Shown here one piece after another: positions 17,023 to 25,674 of a stretch of DNA of 64,000 nucleotides. The first letter of the stretch is position 1. Each line of letters opens with the position of its first letter. Below the pieces are notes generated by a model that ran no database searches, was not told the DNA's origin, and saw only the letters and a program-made list of their open reading frames with translations. Made by a program: the position numbers and the translations under genes. The stretch is from Desulfosarcina ovata subsp. ovata (GTDB lineage Bacteria > Desulfobacterota > Desulfobacteria > Desulfobacterales > Desulfosarcinaceae): the NCBI RefSeq assembly GCF_009689005.1, contig NZ_AP021879.1:1116001-1180000 (forward strand), written 5' to 3'.

Positions 17023-17697
17023 TCAAATGGTTTGAGCAAATGCCTCCGCTTCCCGGATCGATCGGTTCATGTCACCGATCAGGGCAGAGACCTCCGTTTC
17101 AATGTCCGCCACCTCTCTTTTCAAGGAACCCACGGCCTGGGCGTTCAGGTTGTGTTTGAGGTAGAGAACATAGTCATGCAAGTTGTTGAGCACGGGTGCC
17201 ATGGAAGCTTCCGCTTTGGCCATGGATCGCTGCAAACGGGCGAATCGGTCACGGGTGTCCAGCAGGGAAGTACGGCTTTTGGTTTTCAGTTTCACATTTT
17301 CAATGGTATCGATTTCGGCAGCCCACTCGCTGAAAAGGTCCTCGGCGATCTGTTCGACATTGTCAATGCGATCGCGGACCGCCTCAGCACGCTGCTCACA
17401 GGTGTGATAGTCCTGATTCAGTTCTGCATAAACATCCTCCAGGTCACCGCCGTCAAACCCATACATGGATTTGATGCGTTCAACGACACTGGCAAACTGG
17501 TCGGAGGCCTCGGCCTGTTCCTCACGAACTTTTTCCACATTGTCCTTGAGAAGATGCCGCTTCTCCTTCCCCAATTTCTCCCAGACCGCGTAGTAAGTGG
17601 TCTGACAACTGACCGTGAGCAGAACAAAAGCCATCGACAGCCAAACAAACCGAAGCCTGGCCGTACCATTGGATTCATTCACCATGCTGTTGATCAT
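17023..17697 (-). CDS. DUF2959 family lipoprotein
   Basis: A 224-residue protein with a short N-terminal segment, a hydrophobic signal (FVWLSMAFVLLTVSC) and a lipobox ending at Cys about 31, then QTTYYAVWEKLGKEKR. The mature part is almost all charged helix (for example REEQAEASDQFASVVERIK), predicted coiled coil. This fits DUF2959, a family of unknown function often found as a lipoprotein. It lies between a 52-base intergenic hairpin and the mscS gene and is probably co-transcribed with both neighbours. GGGAG six bases before the ATG supports the first start; an ATG four codons later is also possible. Confidence 0.8.
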   Translation of the reverse strand: MINSMVNESNGTARLRFVWLSMAFVLLTVSCQTTYYAVWEKLGKEKRHLLKDNVEKVREEQAEASDQFASVVERIKSMYGFDGGDLEDVYAELNQDYHTCEQRAEAVRDRIDNVEQIAEDLFSEWAAEIDTIENVKLKTKSRTSLLDTRDRFARLQRSMAKAEASMAPVLNNLHDYVLYLKHNLNAQAVGSLKREVADIETEVSALIGDMNRSIREAEAFAQTI

Positions 17698-17721
17698 TGG
17701 GGCTCCCTGCGGATTAAATAA

Positions 17722-17773
17722 CGACTGGAATGGATGATCCGGCGGCCAACCGCCTTCTCATCCATTCCAGTCG
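17722..17773. repeat. 52-base hairpin between the OmpA-type and DUF2959 genes
   Basis: Perfect 16-bp arms CGACTGGAATGGATGA (17722-17737) and TCATCCATTCCAGTCG (17758-17773), enclosing a second stem GGCGG-CCAA-CCGCC (17741-17754). No T-run follows on either strand, so it is more likely an mRNA stability or processing element that sets different levels of the two leftward genes than a strong terminator. Confidence 0.7.
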
Positions 17774-17803
17774 GTTCAGATCACTTAAAGGATCGCGGTA
17801 GGT

Positions 17804-19054
17804 TTAGTTGGTTTTAACCAAATTAACACGCCGGTTGAGCGCCCGCCCTTCCTTGGTGTTGTTATCCGCTATGGGACGATCCGGGCCGTAGCCTTCGGAA
17901 GTGAGTCGGGACGAGGCGATACCTTTGTTGACGAGGTAATCGACGACAGCTTTGGCACGCCGCTTGGAAAGATCCATGTTGTATGCGTGAGATCCAGTAA
18001 TGTCCGTATGCCCTTCGATCCGCACGGTCAGGCGGGGACGCTGCTGAAGGGCTTGGACAATGGCGTCAAGGGTACCAAACGATACGGGTTTGATAACGGC
18101 TTTATTGACGTCGAAAAGAATGTCGTGGAAAGACCATTCGTCTTTGGAAGAATCCAAAACGGTAATCGGACAACCAGTGGAGTCGACCTTCGTACCAGCG
18201 GGGGTTCCCGGGCATTTGTCCAAATAATCCGGCACGCCATCCTTGTCGCTGTCCAGCGGGCAGCCGGCCGCATCCACCTTAACACCCGCGGGGGTCCCCG
18301 GGCATTTGTCCATCATATCGCCAACGCCGTCGCCATCGCTGTCAATGGCATCACCAATAAACACCTTGGTAATAAAGCCAGCCATGGCCGCGCCGTCCAT
18401 CAATGCATCGCCCGTTGTTGCAAAACCGCATCCGCCAGCCTCGGCAACCGCATCCATCAGTTTCTGGCCTGCCGCGTCATCACCCACCAGAACCGTATAG
18501 ATGCACAGCGAATCGCCCATCTTTTCTTTCAGCGCCGCGGCAGCAGCAACGGGTGCCGATCCCATGTTCTTTCCATCACTGACAATGATCATCGCCGTAT
18601 TCCCGGAAGCGCCGTCAAGGTCCTCGCCGGCGGCATCAATGGCCGTTTCCATGGGACTAGTCCCCCCGGCCTTGGAGATGCCCGCCAGGGCTGTGGTCAT
18701 GTCCTTACGGTTGAAGGCACCCATATCGTCAAGGAGTTCGGTGATGGCTGATGAGAACTTCGGATCATGCCCGAAACTACGCACTTCTGTCTGTACGGGC
18801 ATGTTTGCCGGCATGGTCTTTGCCATGTTCTCAAGCAGCGCCTTGGCCTGATCGAACTTTTTGTACTGCGGGGATCCCTCTTCCATGGAAGCGGACGCAT
18901 CGAGAATGAAAACCGCATTTTGCTTTTTCAGGGCATGTCCGCCAGCGTCGATATCAACCGGTGAGAATGGGGGAACCGGTTGAAAGGTGGCACAGGCGCT
19001 TAACAGACCGGCAACCATGAACGCAAAAATCAACTTGGCGAATAGACTTTTCAT
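17804..19054 (-). CDS. Lipoprotein with VWA, thrombospondin type 3 repeats and OmpA domain
   Basis: A 416-residue protein. Signal peptide and lipobox LLSAC put Cys at about 21. A von Willebrand A domain (about 45-230) has the metal-ion motif DASAS. Two acidic calcium-type TSP3 repeats follow (DSDGDGVGDMMDKCPGTPAG and DSDKDGVPDYLDKCPGTPAG, about 240-295). The C-terminal OmpA/Pal-like peptidoglycan-binding domain ends the protein (IEGHTDITGS, SKRRAKAVVDYL, GYGPDRPIADN). It is probably outer-membrane anchored and holds the envelope to peptidoglycan, with the VWA domain for protein contacts. GGAGAGGAGTTGTT precedes the ATG. It is the first gene of a leftward group with DUF2959 and MscS. Confidence 0.9.
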   Translation of the reverse strand: MKSLFAKLIFAFMVAGLLSACATFQPVPPFSPVDIDAGGHALKKQNAVFILDASASMEEGSPQYKKFDQAKALLENMAKTMPANMPVQTEVRSFGHDPKFSSAITELLDDMGAFNRKDMTTALAGISKAGGTSPMETAIDAAGEDLDGASGNTAMIIVSDGKNMGSAPVAAAAALKEKMGDSLCIYTVLVGDDAAGQKLMDAVAEAGGCGFATTGDALMDGAAMAGFITKVFIGDAIDSDGDGVGDMMDKCPGTPAGVKVDAAGCPLDSDKDGVPDYLDKCPGTPAGTKVDSTGCPITVLDSSKDEWSFHDILFDVNKAVIKPVSFGTLDAIVQALQQRPRLTVRIEGHTDITGSHAYNMDLSKRRAKAVVDYLVNKGIASSRLTSEGYGPDRPIADNNTKEGRALNRRVNLVKTN

Positions 19055-19514
19055 AACAACTCCTCTCCTTTTGTTTTGAGAAACAACAAATTACGCTTTG
19101 TCATGGAACAATGAATGAAACTTGAAACCGATAAAACGAAAGCATCATAGCCGTCAATGGCACGCTCAACCGACAGACGTACAACTGGGGGATTGCAGGC
19201 CGACCGCTTTTTTTGGATCAGCCCGCGCATACGTGTATCAGTCATTTGAATGAGTATAAGCAACCTTCATGAAAAAATCCAGTCATTCAATTTTTTTCAC
19301 AGGGGTAGATTGAAACCAGATTGGCAGACAGCAGGTGAGATCAGGTGAGATCAGGTGGAGAATTCGTTTTTTGTTTCAATCCGCTCAATGCTTTTCGGCG
19401 TACGGTTGCGTGTTCGCCATAACATGTTACCGAGGTCTGGCACCGAGACCGATTGACATTTCAGGCAAATGGGCTATTGTTGAGCTTCAATTGATTGTCT
19501 TTTAAAGGAGCCGC
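19055..19514. other. Divergent intergenic region upstream of kdsD
   Basis: About 460 bases between the OmpA-type gene (leftward) and the kdsD leader. It includes a small tandem repeat (about 19328-19357, GAGATCAGGT repeated) and the kdsD promoter listed separately. No credible gene was seen. Confidence 0.5.
19453..19480 (+). promoter_or_regulatory. Sigma-70 promoter for kdsD-pfk
   Basis: TTGACA (19453-19458), a 16-base spacer, TATTGT (19475-19480). Transcription would start near 19487, ahead of the leader frame at 19515 and kdsD. Confidence 0.65.
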
Positions 19515-19562
19515 ATGACTTCCGTTCTTATTTGCCACAAACCATCCGTAATTTCCAGATAA
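19515..19562 (+). CDS. Possible 15-residue leader peptide upstream of kdsD
   Basis: AAAGGAGCCGC gives a strong ribosome site for the ATG at 19515. The frame encodes 15 residues (MTSVLICHKPSVISR) and stops 29 bases before the kdsD ATG. It is not built like a classical attenuator, since no run of one amino acid or terminator hairpin is seen. It could couple translation to kdsD or be incidental. Confidence 0.3.
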   Translation: MTSVLICHKPSVISR

Positions 19563-19591
19563 ATTTTCAACCCAACAAGGACTCAGACAAC

Positions 19592-20593
19592 ATGCTTTTG
19601 GACGAAGCACGACAAGTGCTCGAAATTGAAGCCGATGGCATTATGAAGCTAATCGGTCGCCTCGACCATCGTTTCGAACAAATGGTCGATACAATCATGC
19701 AAGCCTCCGGCCGGTTAATCATAAGCGGCATCGGCAAATCCGGCATCATCGGCCGTAAAATCGCTGCCACCCTCAACAGCACCGGAACACGCGCCCTGTT
19801 CCTGCATCCGGTAGAAGCCATGCACGGCGATTTGGGAATCGTCTGTGTCGATGACGTCTTTCTGGCCATGTCCTACAGTGGGGAAACCGGTGAATTGAAC
19901 ATCCTGATGCCCAGCATCCGCAAGCTGGGTTGCCCCGTTATCGCCATGACCGGCAATCCGGAGTCGACACTGGCCAAACACAGCGATATCGTGATTGATG
20001 TGGGTGTCGAAAAAGAAGCCTGCCCGTTAGGCCTAGCACCAACGGCAAGCACCACTGCCCTGCTGGCCATGGGAGATGCGTTGGCGGTTGTACTGATAAA
20101 CAAAAATCACTTTAAATCGAGTGATTTTAAACGGTTTCATCCCGGCGGAGCACTGGGCCAGCGCCTCTCCCGTGAGGTCAGCGATATCATGCTTTCCGGT
20201 AAATCGATCCCCATTACCACCAGCAGCGCGACCATGCGTGAGGCGGTTGCGGAGATGGATCGCCACGGCCTGGGGGCGATCATCATTGTCGAACCGGCGG
20301 GAGAGTTGGCGGGCATCTTGACCGATGGCGATCTGCGCCGCATGATCGCCCGGGGAGACAGCATCTTTGACCAATCCCTGCCTGAAGTGATGACACCGGC
20401 ACCCCTCAATGCATCGGCCCATACCCCGGCTTTTGATGCGCTCAACATCATGGAACAACACGAAATCACCATACTTCCGATAATCGACCAGAGCCGCCGG
20501 GTTATTGGCATCCTGCATCTGCACGACATTCTCGGAAAAGGTGAATTCAAGTTCAACGGTACTGCACCCGAAAAGAAAGAACGGCTTGAATGA
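19592..20593 (+). CDS. kdsD: D-arabinose 5-phosphate isomerase KdsD/KpsF
   Basis: A 333-residue protein from the ATG at 19592. An upstream TTG at 19532 in the same frame lacks a ribosome site and would add 20 non-conserved residues. The SIS domain (about 25-180) has GIGKSGIIGRKIAAT, HPVEAMHGDLG, SYSGETGE and EACPLGLAPTASTTA. Two CBS domains follow after HPGGALGQRL (ITTSSATMREAV and ILTDGDLRRM). It isomerises ribulose 5-phosphate to arabinose 5-phosphate, the first step to KDO for lipid A core. waaA, the KDO transferase, lies 1.4 kb away on the other strand. The next gene downstream is a phosphofructokinase. Confidence 0.92.
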   Translation: MLLDEARQVLEIEADGIMKLIGRLDHRFEQMVDTIMQASGRLIISGIGKSGIIGRKIAATLNSTGTRALFLHPVEAMHGDLGIVCVDDVFLAMSYSGETGELNILMPSIRKLGCPVIAMTGNPESTLAKHSDIVIDVGVEKEACPLGLAPTASTTALLAMGDALAVVLINKNHFKSSDFKRFHPGGALGQRLSREVSDIMLSGKSIPITTSSATMREAVAEMDRHGLGAIIIVEPAGELAGILTDGDLRRMIARGDSIFDQSLPEVMTPAPLNASAHTPAFDALNIMEQHEITILPIIDQSRRVIGILHLHDILGKGEFKFNGTAPEKKERLE

Positions 20594-20612
20594 ACCACAG
20601 CAAGGAGAAATC

Positions 20613-21944
20613 ATGAATATGGAAGCCATAGAGACCCCCATTCAGTCTTTGGGGGAAGCCAAAATTCCGTCACCCATGTTAAGGGAAGATCATGGCGGAA
20701 TCGACCATTCGTTTGTTTCCGATGACGATCGGATTCTGATCAACATCAAACGAACGAACATCGAAGCCATGATCACAAAGGGCATCTCACCGCCGGCTTT
20801 CGAACTGGCCGGCCCCCGACGCAAAGTCTATTTCGACGCTGCCAAATTACGGTGTGCCATCGCCACCTGCGGCGGTCTGTGTCCCGGGTTGAACGATATC
20901 ATCCGGGCCATTGTATTGGAACTGCACTACCGTTACGGGGTCAAGATCATTTACGGCGTGCGCCACGGACTGGAAGGGTTTATTCCCGAATACAACCACG
21001 ACTTCCTGGACCTGACCGCCCAACGGGTTTCCGACATCAATAACATGGGCGGTACCATCCTTGGATCTTCACGGGGTGCCCAGGATATCGACCGTGTCGT
21101 GGACTGCCTGGAAGTGAACAATATCGGCATTCTGTTCATGGTTGGTGGTGACGGGACACTGATGGCCGCCTCGAAAATTGCCGATACCATTTCCCAGCGG
21201 GGGCTTAAAATCAGTGTCGTGGGTATCCCCAAAACCATCGACAATGATATCCATCTGGTCTCCCGTTCCTTTGGTTTTGATACTGCCGTGGATGTCTCCC
21301 GGATGGCGATCCAGGGGGCCCATAACGAAGCCATCTCCTATCCGAATGGCGTAGGACTCATCAAACTGATGGGGCGCCACTCCGGCTTCATTGCCGCGAC
21401 GGCCGCCCTGGCCCAGCAGGACGCCAATTTCGTTTTGATTCCTGAGGTTGATTTTGATCTTGACGGGCCCAAGGGGTTGATGGCCGCGTTGGAGACACGA
21501 CTGGCCAGCCGGGGCCACGCGGTAATTGTGGCCGCCGAGGGGGCCGGACAGAAATTTTTCACCGACGTGAACGAAAGCCGGGATGCATCGGGGAATATCC
21601 GACTCAACGATATCGGTCCTTTTTTACGGGACACCATCAAGGACCATTTTACCGCAAAAAAAATTCCCATCAATATCAAGTATATCGATCCCAGCTACAT
21701 GATCCGTAGCCTTCCGGCCAATGCCAATGACAGCGTGTTTTGCGGTTTTCTGGGACGGGATGCGGTACATGCCGGAATGGCGGGCAAAACCAAACTGGTC
21801 ATCGGACACTGGAACAACCATTTCGTGCACCTGCCCATGGAGGCAACGGCAGGCAAACGCAAGCAGGTCAGGCCCAGGGGGAAACTGTGGACAACCGTGC
21901 TGGAATCCACCGGCCAGCCGCCCCTGAAAAACGATCACACCTGA
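20613..21944 (+). CDS. 6-phosphofructokinase, plant/trypanosome-like group
   Basis: A 443-residue PFK from the ATG at 20613 (AAGGAG seven bases upstream). The N-terminus is extended by about 75 residues compared with E. coli PfkA. Motifs: ATCGGLCPGLNDIIRA (84-99), GGDGTL (178-183), PKTIDND (206-212) and LMGRHSGFIA. GGDGT, with Gly rather than a second Asp, points to ATP use. Lys207 in PKTIDND is shared with PPi-dependent and protist-type enzymes, so the phosphoryl donor should be tested. Its role is glycolysis at fructose 6-phosphate, or both directions if PPi is used. It is 20 bases after kdsD and ends only 3 bases from the opposing waaA stop. Confidence 0.88.
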   Translation: MNMEAIETPIQSLGEAKIPSPMLREDHGGIDHSFVSDDDRILINIKRTNIEAMITKGISPPAFELAGPRRKVYFDAAKLRCAIATCGGLCPGLNDIIRAIVLELHYRYGVKIIYGVRHGLEGFIPEYNHDFLDLTAQRVSDINNMGGTILGSSRGAQDIDRVVDCLEVNNIGILFMVGGDGTLMAASKIADTISQRGLKISVVGIPKTIDNDIHLVSRSFGFDTAVDVSRMAIQGAHNEAISYPNGVGLIKLMGRHSGFIAATAALAQQDANFVLIPEVDFDLDGPKGLMAALETRLASRGHAVIVAAEGAGQKFFTDVNESRDASGNIRLNDIGPFLRDTIKDHFTAKKIPINIKYIDPSYMIRSLPANANDSVFCGFLGRDAVHAGMAGKTKLVIGHWNNHFVHLPMEATAGKRKQVRPRGKLWTTVLESTGQPPLKNDHT

Positions 21945-21947
21945 CCG

Positions 21948-23255
21948 TCATGCATCAGGCAGCAGCTGGCGCAAGACAACCTGTGCATGGCGGTGCGCCG
22001 CTCCATGGCTGGAGAGGACCGCCTGCCTGGCCAGCCGACCTATCCGCCGGGCCGTTTCGGGATGGCTCAAAAGATGGCAGGCGCGCTCGGTGAGTTCCGA
22101 TTCATCGTTCACACAGATTCCGCCGCCGTGTTCTTCAAGCACCTTTCTGGCCTCGGTAAAATCGTCCATGAACGGACCGTAGAGAACCGGTTTCGCCCAC
22201 ATGGCCGGCTCGAACACATTCTGTCCGCCAAGGGACACAAGACTGGCACCGCAAAAAACCACTGAGGCAAGACCATAAACCTGACGCAACTCGCCAATGG
22301 TATCAAGAATCAATACTGGAGCCTGCCGCTGTCCCCCGGTCTGATCCAGCAGGGTTCGCCGCTGGCAGTGAATTTTCCTTTCCCGGGCAAGCGATTCGAT
22401 GAGTGATGTTTTTTCAATGTGCCGGGGGGCGATGATAAAAACCAACCCGGGAATCTGGGCGGCCAATCGGCCATACACGTCCAACAGCACGTCAATCTCC
22501 GCTCCGCGCACGCTTCCGGCAACAAATACCGGAGTTTGCGGATCCACGGCAAAAAGGTGCTTCAGTTTTATCACCGCCGCCACATCCAGGTCGGCCCATC
22601 GGGCATCCATTTTTACATTGCCGTTGATCAGGACCTTTTGTGCCGGCGCACCCAAGGCGATGATCCGCCGGGCATCCGCATCGGAGATCATACTGAAGGC
22701 GGCGACCTTTTCCAGCACCGGTTTGAACAGCGGCCGGATGGCCAGATACGAGCGGATCGACCGCACGGAGATGCGGCCGTTGAGAAAAACTGTGGGAACG
22801 CCGATGCGATGCGTTCGGACAATCCAATTGGGCCAAATTTCGGTTTCCATGCAAACCAGCAGGTCCGGACGATGAAAAGCGAGAAAACGCCCGGTGACAC
22901 TCCATAAATCCAGCGGCGCAAAACAAACGGTTGCTCGGTGCCCAAGGGTTCTGGCAGCGTACCGCTGGCCGGTGGCGGTAGTGGTGGTGAGCACAATGGC
23001 GGCCTTTCTCCCACCGTCATCCAACGCACGGATGATGGCATCGGCCACCTTGACTTCACCAACCGAAACGGCGTGTATCCAAATCTTTGGCCATCCGCCG
23101 GACGAAAACCGGGAGGCCGCCGGCGCATGCCCCAGTCGCTGTGCCAACGCGGCCTGGCACCGGGGATTACGCTTTCCGGCCAACCAGATCAACGGGAGCA
23201 GTGCCAGGGCGACACCGGAAGTCAGACCATTATAGATCAAATGGAATAAATTCAT
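21948..23255 (-). CDS. waaA: 3-deoxy-D-manno-octulosonic acid transferase
   Basis: A 435-residue GT30 enzyme: an N-terminal membrane anchor (LIYNGLTSGVALALLPLIWL), then IHAVSVGEVKVADAII near 60 and TTTTATGQRYA. CMETEIWPNWI follows at about 135-145, FLNGRIS, and in the C-terminal half VFVAGSVRGAE, RHIEK, CGASLVSLGGQNVFEPA and VLYGPFMDDF. It adds KDO from CMP-KDO to lipid A at the inner face of the inner membrane. Together with the nearby kdsD it covers two steps of KDO use. It is 15 bases downstream of the LpoA-like lipoprotein gene with no obvious ribosome site of its own. Confidence 0.92.
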   Translation of the reverse strand: MNLFHLIYNGLTSGVALALLPLIWLAGKRNPRCQAALAQRLGHAPAASRFSSGGWPKIWIHAVSVGEVKVADAIIRALDDGGRKAAIVLTTTTATGQRYAARTLGHRATVCFAPLDLWSVTGRFLAFHRPDLLVCMETEIWPNWIVRTHRIGVPTVFLNGRISVRSIRSYLAIRPLFKPVLEKVAAFSMISDADARRIIALGAPAQKVLINGNVKMDARWADLDVAAVIKLKHLFAVDPQTPVFVAGSVRGAEIDVLLDVYGRLAAQIPGLVFIIAPRHIEKTSLIESLARERKIHCQRRTLLDQTGGQRQAPVLILDTIGELRQVYGLASVVFCGASLVSLGGQNVFEPAMWAKPVLYGPFMDDFTEARKVLEEHGGGICVNDESELTERACHLLSHPETARRIGRLARQAVLSSHGAAHRHAQVVLRQLLPDA

Positions 23256-23270
23256 GTGTGGCAGGGACGG

Positions 23271-25292
23271 TTAAGGCGTCAAAACAGCCGTTGATGGCGT
23301 GTTTTCGGCAGCTGGAGATAAAGGGAGCTGAACAAACCGTCCTCGCTCGATCCGCAATAACTCAAGATTTTTCTCGGCCTCACCGTTTGGGGCAAACCCG
23401 GCCCGGCCGGAAACCCCCTCGAAATCCTGAAGGCGCAGCAAGGCATCCTTCAAATCGCGCCTCGACGGCGTTGCCGCCCGATGCATGGCCTGAAACATCA
23501 TCATCGCACTATCGTAGGCGATGGCCTCAATGATCCCCGGCGTTCTTTCAAAGGCGGACTGGAAGGCCGCTACAAAATCTTTTACATTCTGAGACTGACT
23601 TTCAGCAAAAAAACCATCAACGATCAATGCATTTTCCATGTAATCGCCGGATGCGTCCACAAGCGCCTGAGAGTGCCACAAATTTGTGCCTAGCAAATAG
23701 ACGTCACGGATGTCATGATAGGCCAACTGGGGAATGACCATACTTGCTTTTTTTGGTGCATCGGGAATGAAAATCGCACTAAAATCAACAAGTGGATCAT
23801 AATGGTCATCCTTGTTGCCGTTGCGACGCTCACCCTTATTCTTTTCATCCTGGTGTTGCCGGTTTACGAATGTCCGCAATGGGCAACGGCTCAAATGATG
23901 ATCGGAAAGATTTTTAGGGCTGCCGTAAAAAATTCCGGCCAGTTTTTTAATGGGTTGAGCAAAATCGGTTCCGGCCGGATCGTAGGCTTCGACGCCGTTG
24001 ACGATGCCCCCCTGCCGGAGCACTTCATCCCAAAAAAGGTTCATGTATCGTCGACCGTATTTTTCATCCGGGTAAAGGATCGCAAAACACCGGACGCCCA
24101 ATTTTTCAACGGCAACGTTGACCAGCGCACGCACCTGCATCTGGGGCGTAATAAAATTCCTGAACACATAGGCGCCTGTTTCCGGCAGACCGTCGCGCTG
24201 GGTAAACACAACGATCGGTATCCCTCTGTGCTGTGCCGCGGCAGCGGCACGTTCAGAAGTGGCCATGGGTCCCAGAATCGCTCCGACTTTCTCTTGATCC
24301 AGCGCCTTCACTGCGTTTTCTGCGACTGCAGGATCCGAGCGGGTATCTTTAATAATCAAGCTCAGGCCACTCCCGTCCCCAACCGTTCCCATCTGGTTCA
24401 CGGCAAATTCGATACCGTCCAAGGCCCGCTGGCCAAAAAAAGAATAAGCGCCGGAAAGCGGCAGCAGACAGCCAACGGCATAAGGGGAATACTGCGACCG
24501 CAACGCGAGAGACTGGAGCATGTCCAACGCATCCTGCCGTTCGGCGTGTTCCGGAAACTGATCGACAAAGGCGCCAAGCACATCCCGTGCATCATCATAA
24601 CTCTCATCCATGAGATAGGCCATACCGAGCCGATAGAGCAGCAGACCCATGACGGGCCGGTCAGCCACAAGGGCAATCAGTTGCTGAATTTCATCGGTGT
24701 CGAGTTTTTCGACGGACTTTTTTAGCTGATTCCAAGCGATCTGTTCATCGTTGCCGGATGCCACGTTCCAGGCCCGATAATAGAAACGCGCGGCGTTCAG
24801 ACGGGCTCCCAATGCCGTATAGGCATCCGCAATTACCATATAAAAGGGGGGGGATAAAGACGAGGTACCGGCCTTTTGGGTAAAACCAAGTCCCATTGAA
24901 ATCACCGCATCGAATTGACCGCGTTCAAACAAAAGGGTCAGCGTCTCGTGCATCGCATCGGGAACCAGAACACTTTGCGGAAATTCATGGGTCAACCGTG
25001 CGAACACAGCCAGAGAGTCCTCATCGTTCCCCATCCGACGGTATATCCTTCCGATTTTAAACAGGGCGGTGTCAGTATGCCGGTCACCGTAGGATTGATG
25101 TAGGAAATGTTGGTAGCCCACAAGCGCCTCATTATAAAGCCCCTTATCATAAGCAAGCTCGGCATCCTGAAAAACGGATTGCCCTGGCGATTTCAAATCG
25201 GCTCCGGGAAGTGGCAATGAAATCGGTTTCGTGGAGCAGGCAGCCGTCAGCAAAAGGAAAAAAACAACCCATATTCTGAAAAAAAAATACAT
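23271..25292 (-). CDS. LpoA-like lipoprotein with TPR region and periplasmic-binding fold
   Basis: A 673-residue lipoprotein: signal and lipobox LLLTAAC (Cys about 19). A helical TPR-like part (about 40-260; AELAYDKGLYNEALVGYQHFL, FKIGRIYRRMGNDEDSLAVF) is followed by a type 1 periplasmic-binding fold (about 275-650). The latter has GCLLPLSGAYSFFGQRALDGIE, a VGAILGPMATSERAAAA segment and FRNFITPQMQ. This layout matches LpoA, the outer-membrane activator of penicillin-binding protein 1A, and also branched-chain amino acid receptors. A basic insertion near residue 460-485 (VNRQHQDEKNKGERRNGNKD) interrupts the binding fold. It probably shares a transcript with waaA. Confidence 0.82.
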   Translation of the reverse strand: MYFFFRIWVVFFLLLTAACSTKPISLPLPGADLKSPGQSVFQDAELAYDKGLYNEALVGYQHFLHQSYGDRHTDTALFKIGRIYRRMGNDEDSLAVFARLTHEFPQSVLVPDAMHETLTLLFERGQFDAVISMGLGFTQKAGTSSLSPPFYMVIADAYTALGARLNAARFYYRAWNVASGNDEQIAWNQLKKSVEKLDTDEIQQLIALVADRPVMGLLLYRLGMAYLMDESYDDARDVLGAFVDQFPEHAERQDALDMLQSLALRSQYSPYAVGCLLPLSGAYSFFGQRALDGIEFAVNQMGTVGDGSGLSLIIKDTRSDPAVAENAVKALDQEKVGAILGPMATSERAAAAAQHRGIPIVVFTQRDGLPETGAYVFRNFITPQMQVRALVNVAVEKLGVRCFAILYPDEKYGRRYMNLFWDEVLRQGGIVNGVEAYDPAGTDFAQPIKKLAGIFYGSPKNLSDHHLSRCPLRTFVNRQHQDEKNKGERRNGNKDDHYDPLVDFSAIFIPDAPKKASMVIPQLAYHDIRDVYLLGTNLWHSQALVDASGDYMENALIVDGFFAESQSQNVKDFVAAFQSAFERTPGIIEAIAYDSAMMMFQAMHRAATPSRRDLKDALLRLQDFEGVSGRAGFAPNGEAEKNLELLRIERGRFVQLPLSPAAENTPSTAVLTP

Positions 25293-25575
25293 GAATAGAA
25301 TCTTCCCGCAAACATCCCGATGGTGGGGATTGATTAATGGGGTGACGATACACGTACAATTGTGAAAACGGCACTGCCAAATCTACACAAGCTCGTTTTA
25401 ATGTCAAACATTAGTTGTGAGCCAAACCCAAAAGCCCAACCGCACACCGTCATCCCGGCGGTTATTCCATTGGGTGCGTTTTCCAGGATAGAATTTTCCG
25501 GTTGCACGAAATGATTTTTTCGAAGTTCGGAAGGAATTTAGAAAGTTGCCGCACCCTCAAAGACGACGCTTGAAC
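25293..25575. other. Divergent intergenic region, no gene seen
   Basis: Lies between the leftward lipoprotein gene and the rightward DUF4124/aldolase pair. AT-rich next to the lipoprotein start. No credible frame, repeat or RNA was recognised apart from the promoter at its right end. Confidence 0.45.
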
Positions 25576-25604
25576 TTGACATCCTGCAGGCATCAACATT
25601 ATAT
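25576..25604 (+). promoter_or_regulatory. Sigma-70 promoter for the DUF4124-aldolase pair
   Basis: TTGACA (25576-25581), a 17-base spacer, TTATAT (25599-25604). The expected start near 25611 leaves a leader of about 64 bases before the ATG at 25675. Confidence 0.7.
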
Positions 25605-25674
25605 TGGTCATTCAAATCGTTACCATTCAATCTGGATTCTTTCCGCCCTTACCACAGAACAAAGGTCTATTGGC

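Noticed and set aside
19320..19360. CRISPR-like short repeats (GAGATCAGGT)
   Set aside because: Only two to three adjacent copies with no spacers; a simple tandem repeat.
19532..19591. TTG start for kdsD
   Set aside because: No ribosome site, and it would add 20 residues not seen in the family.
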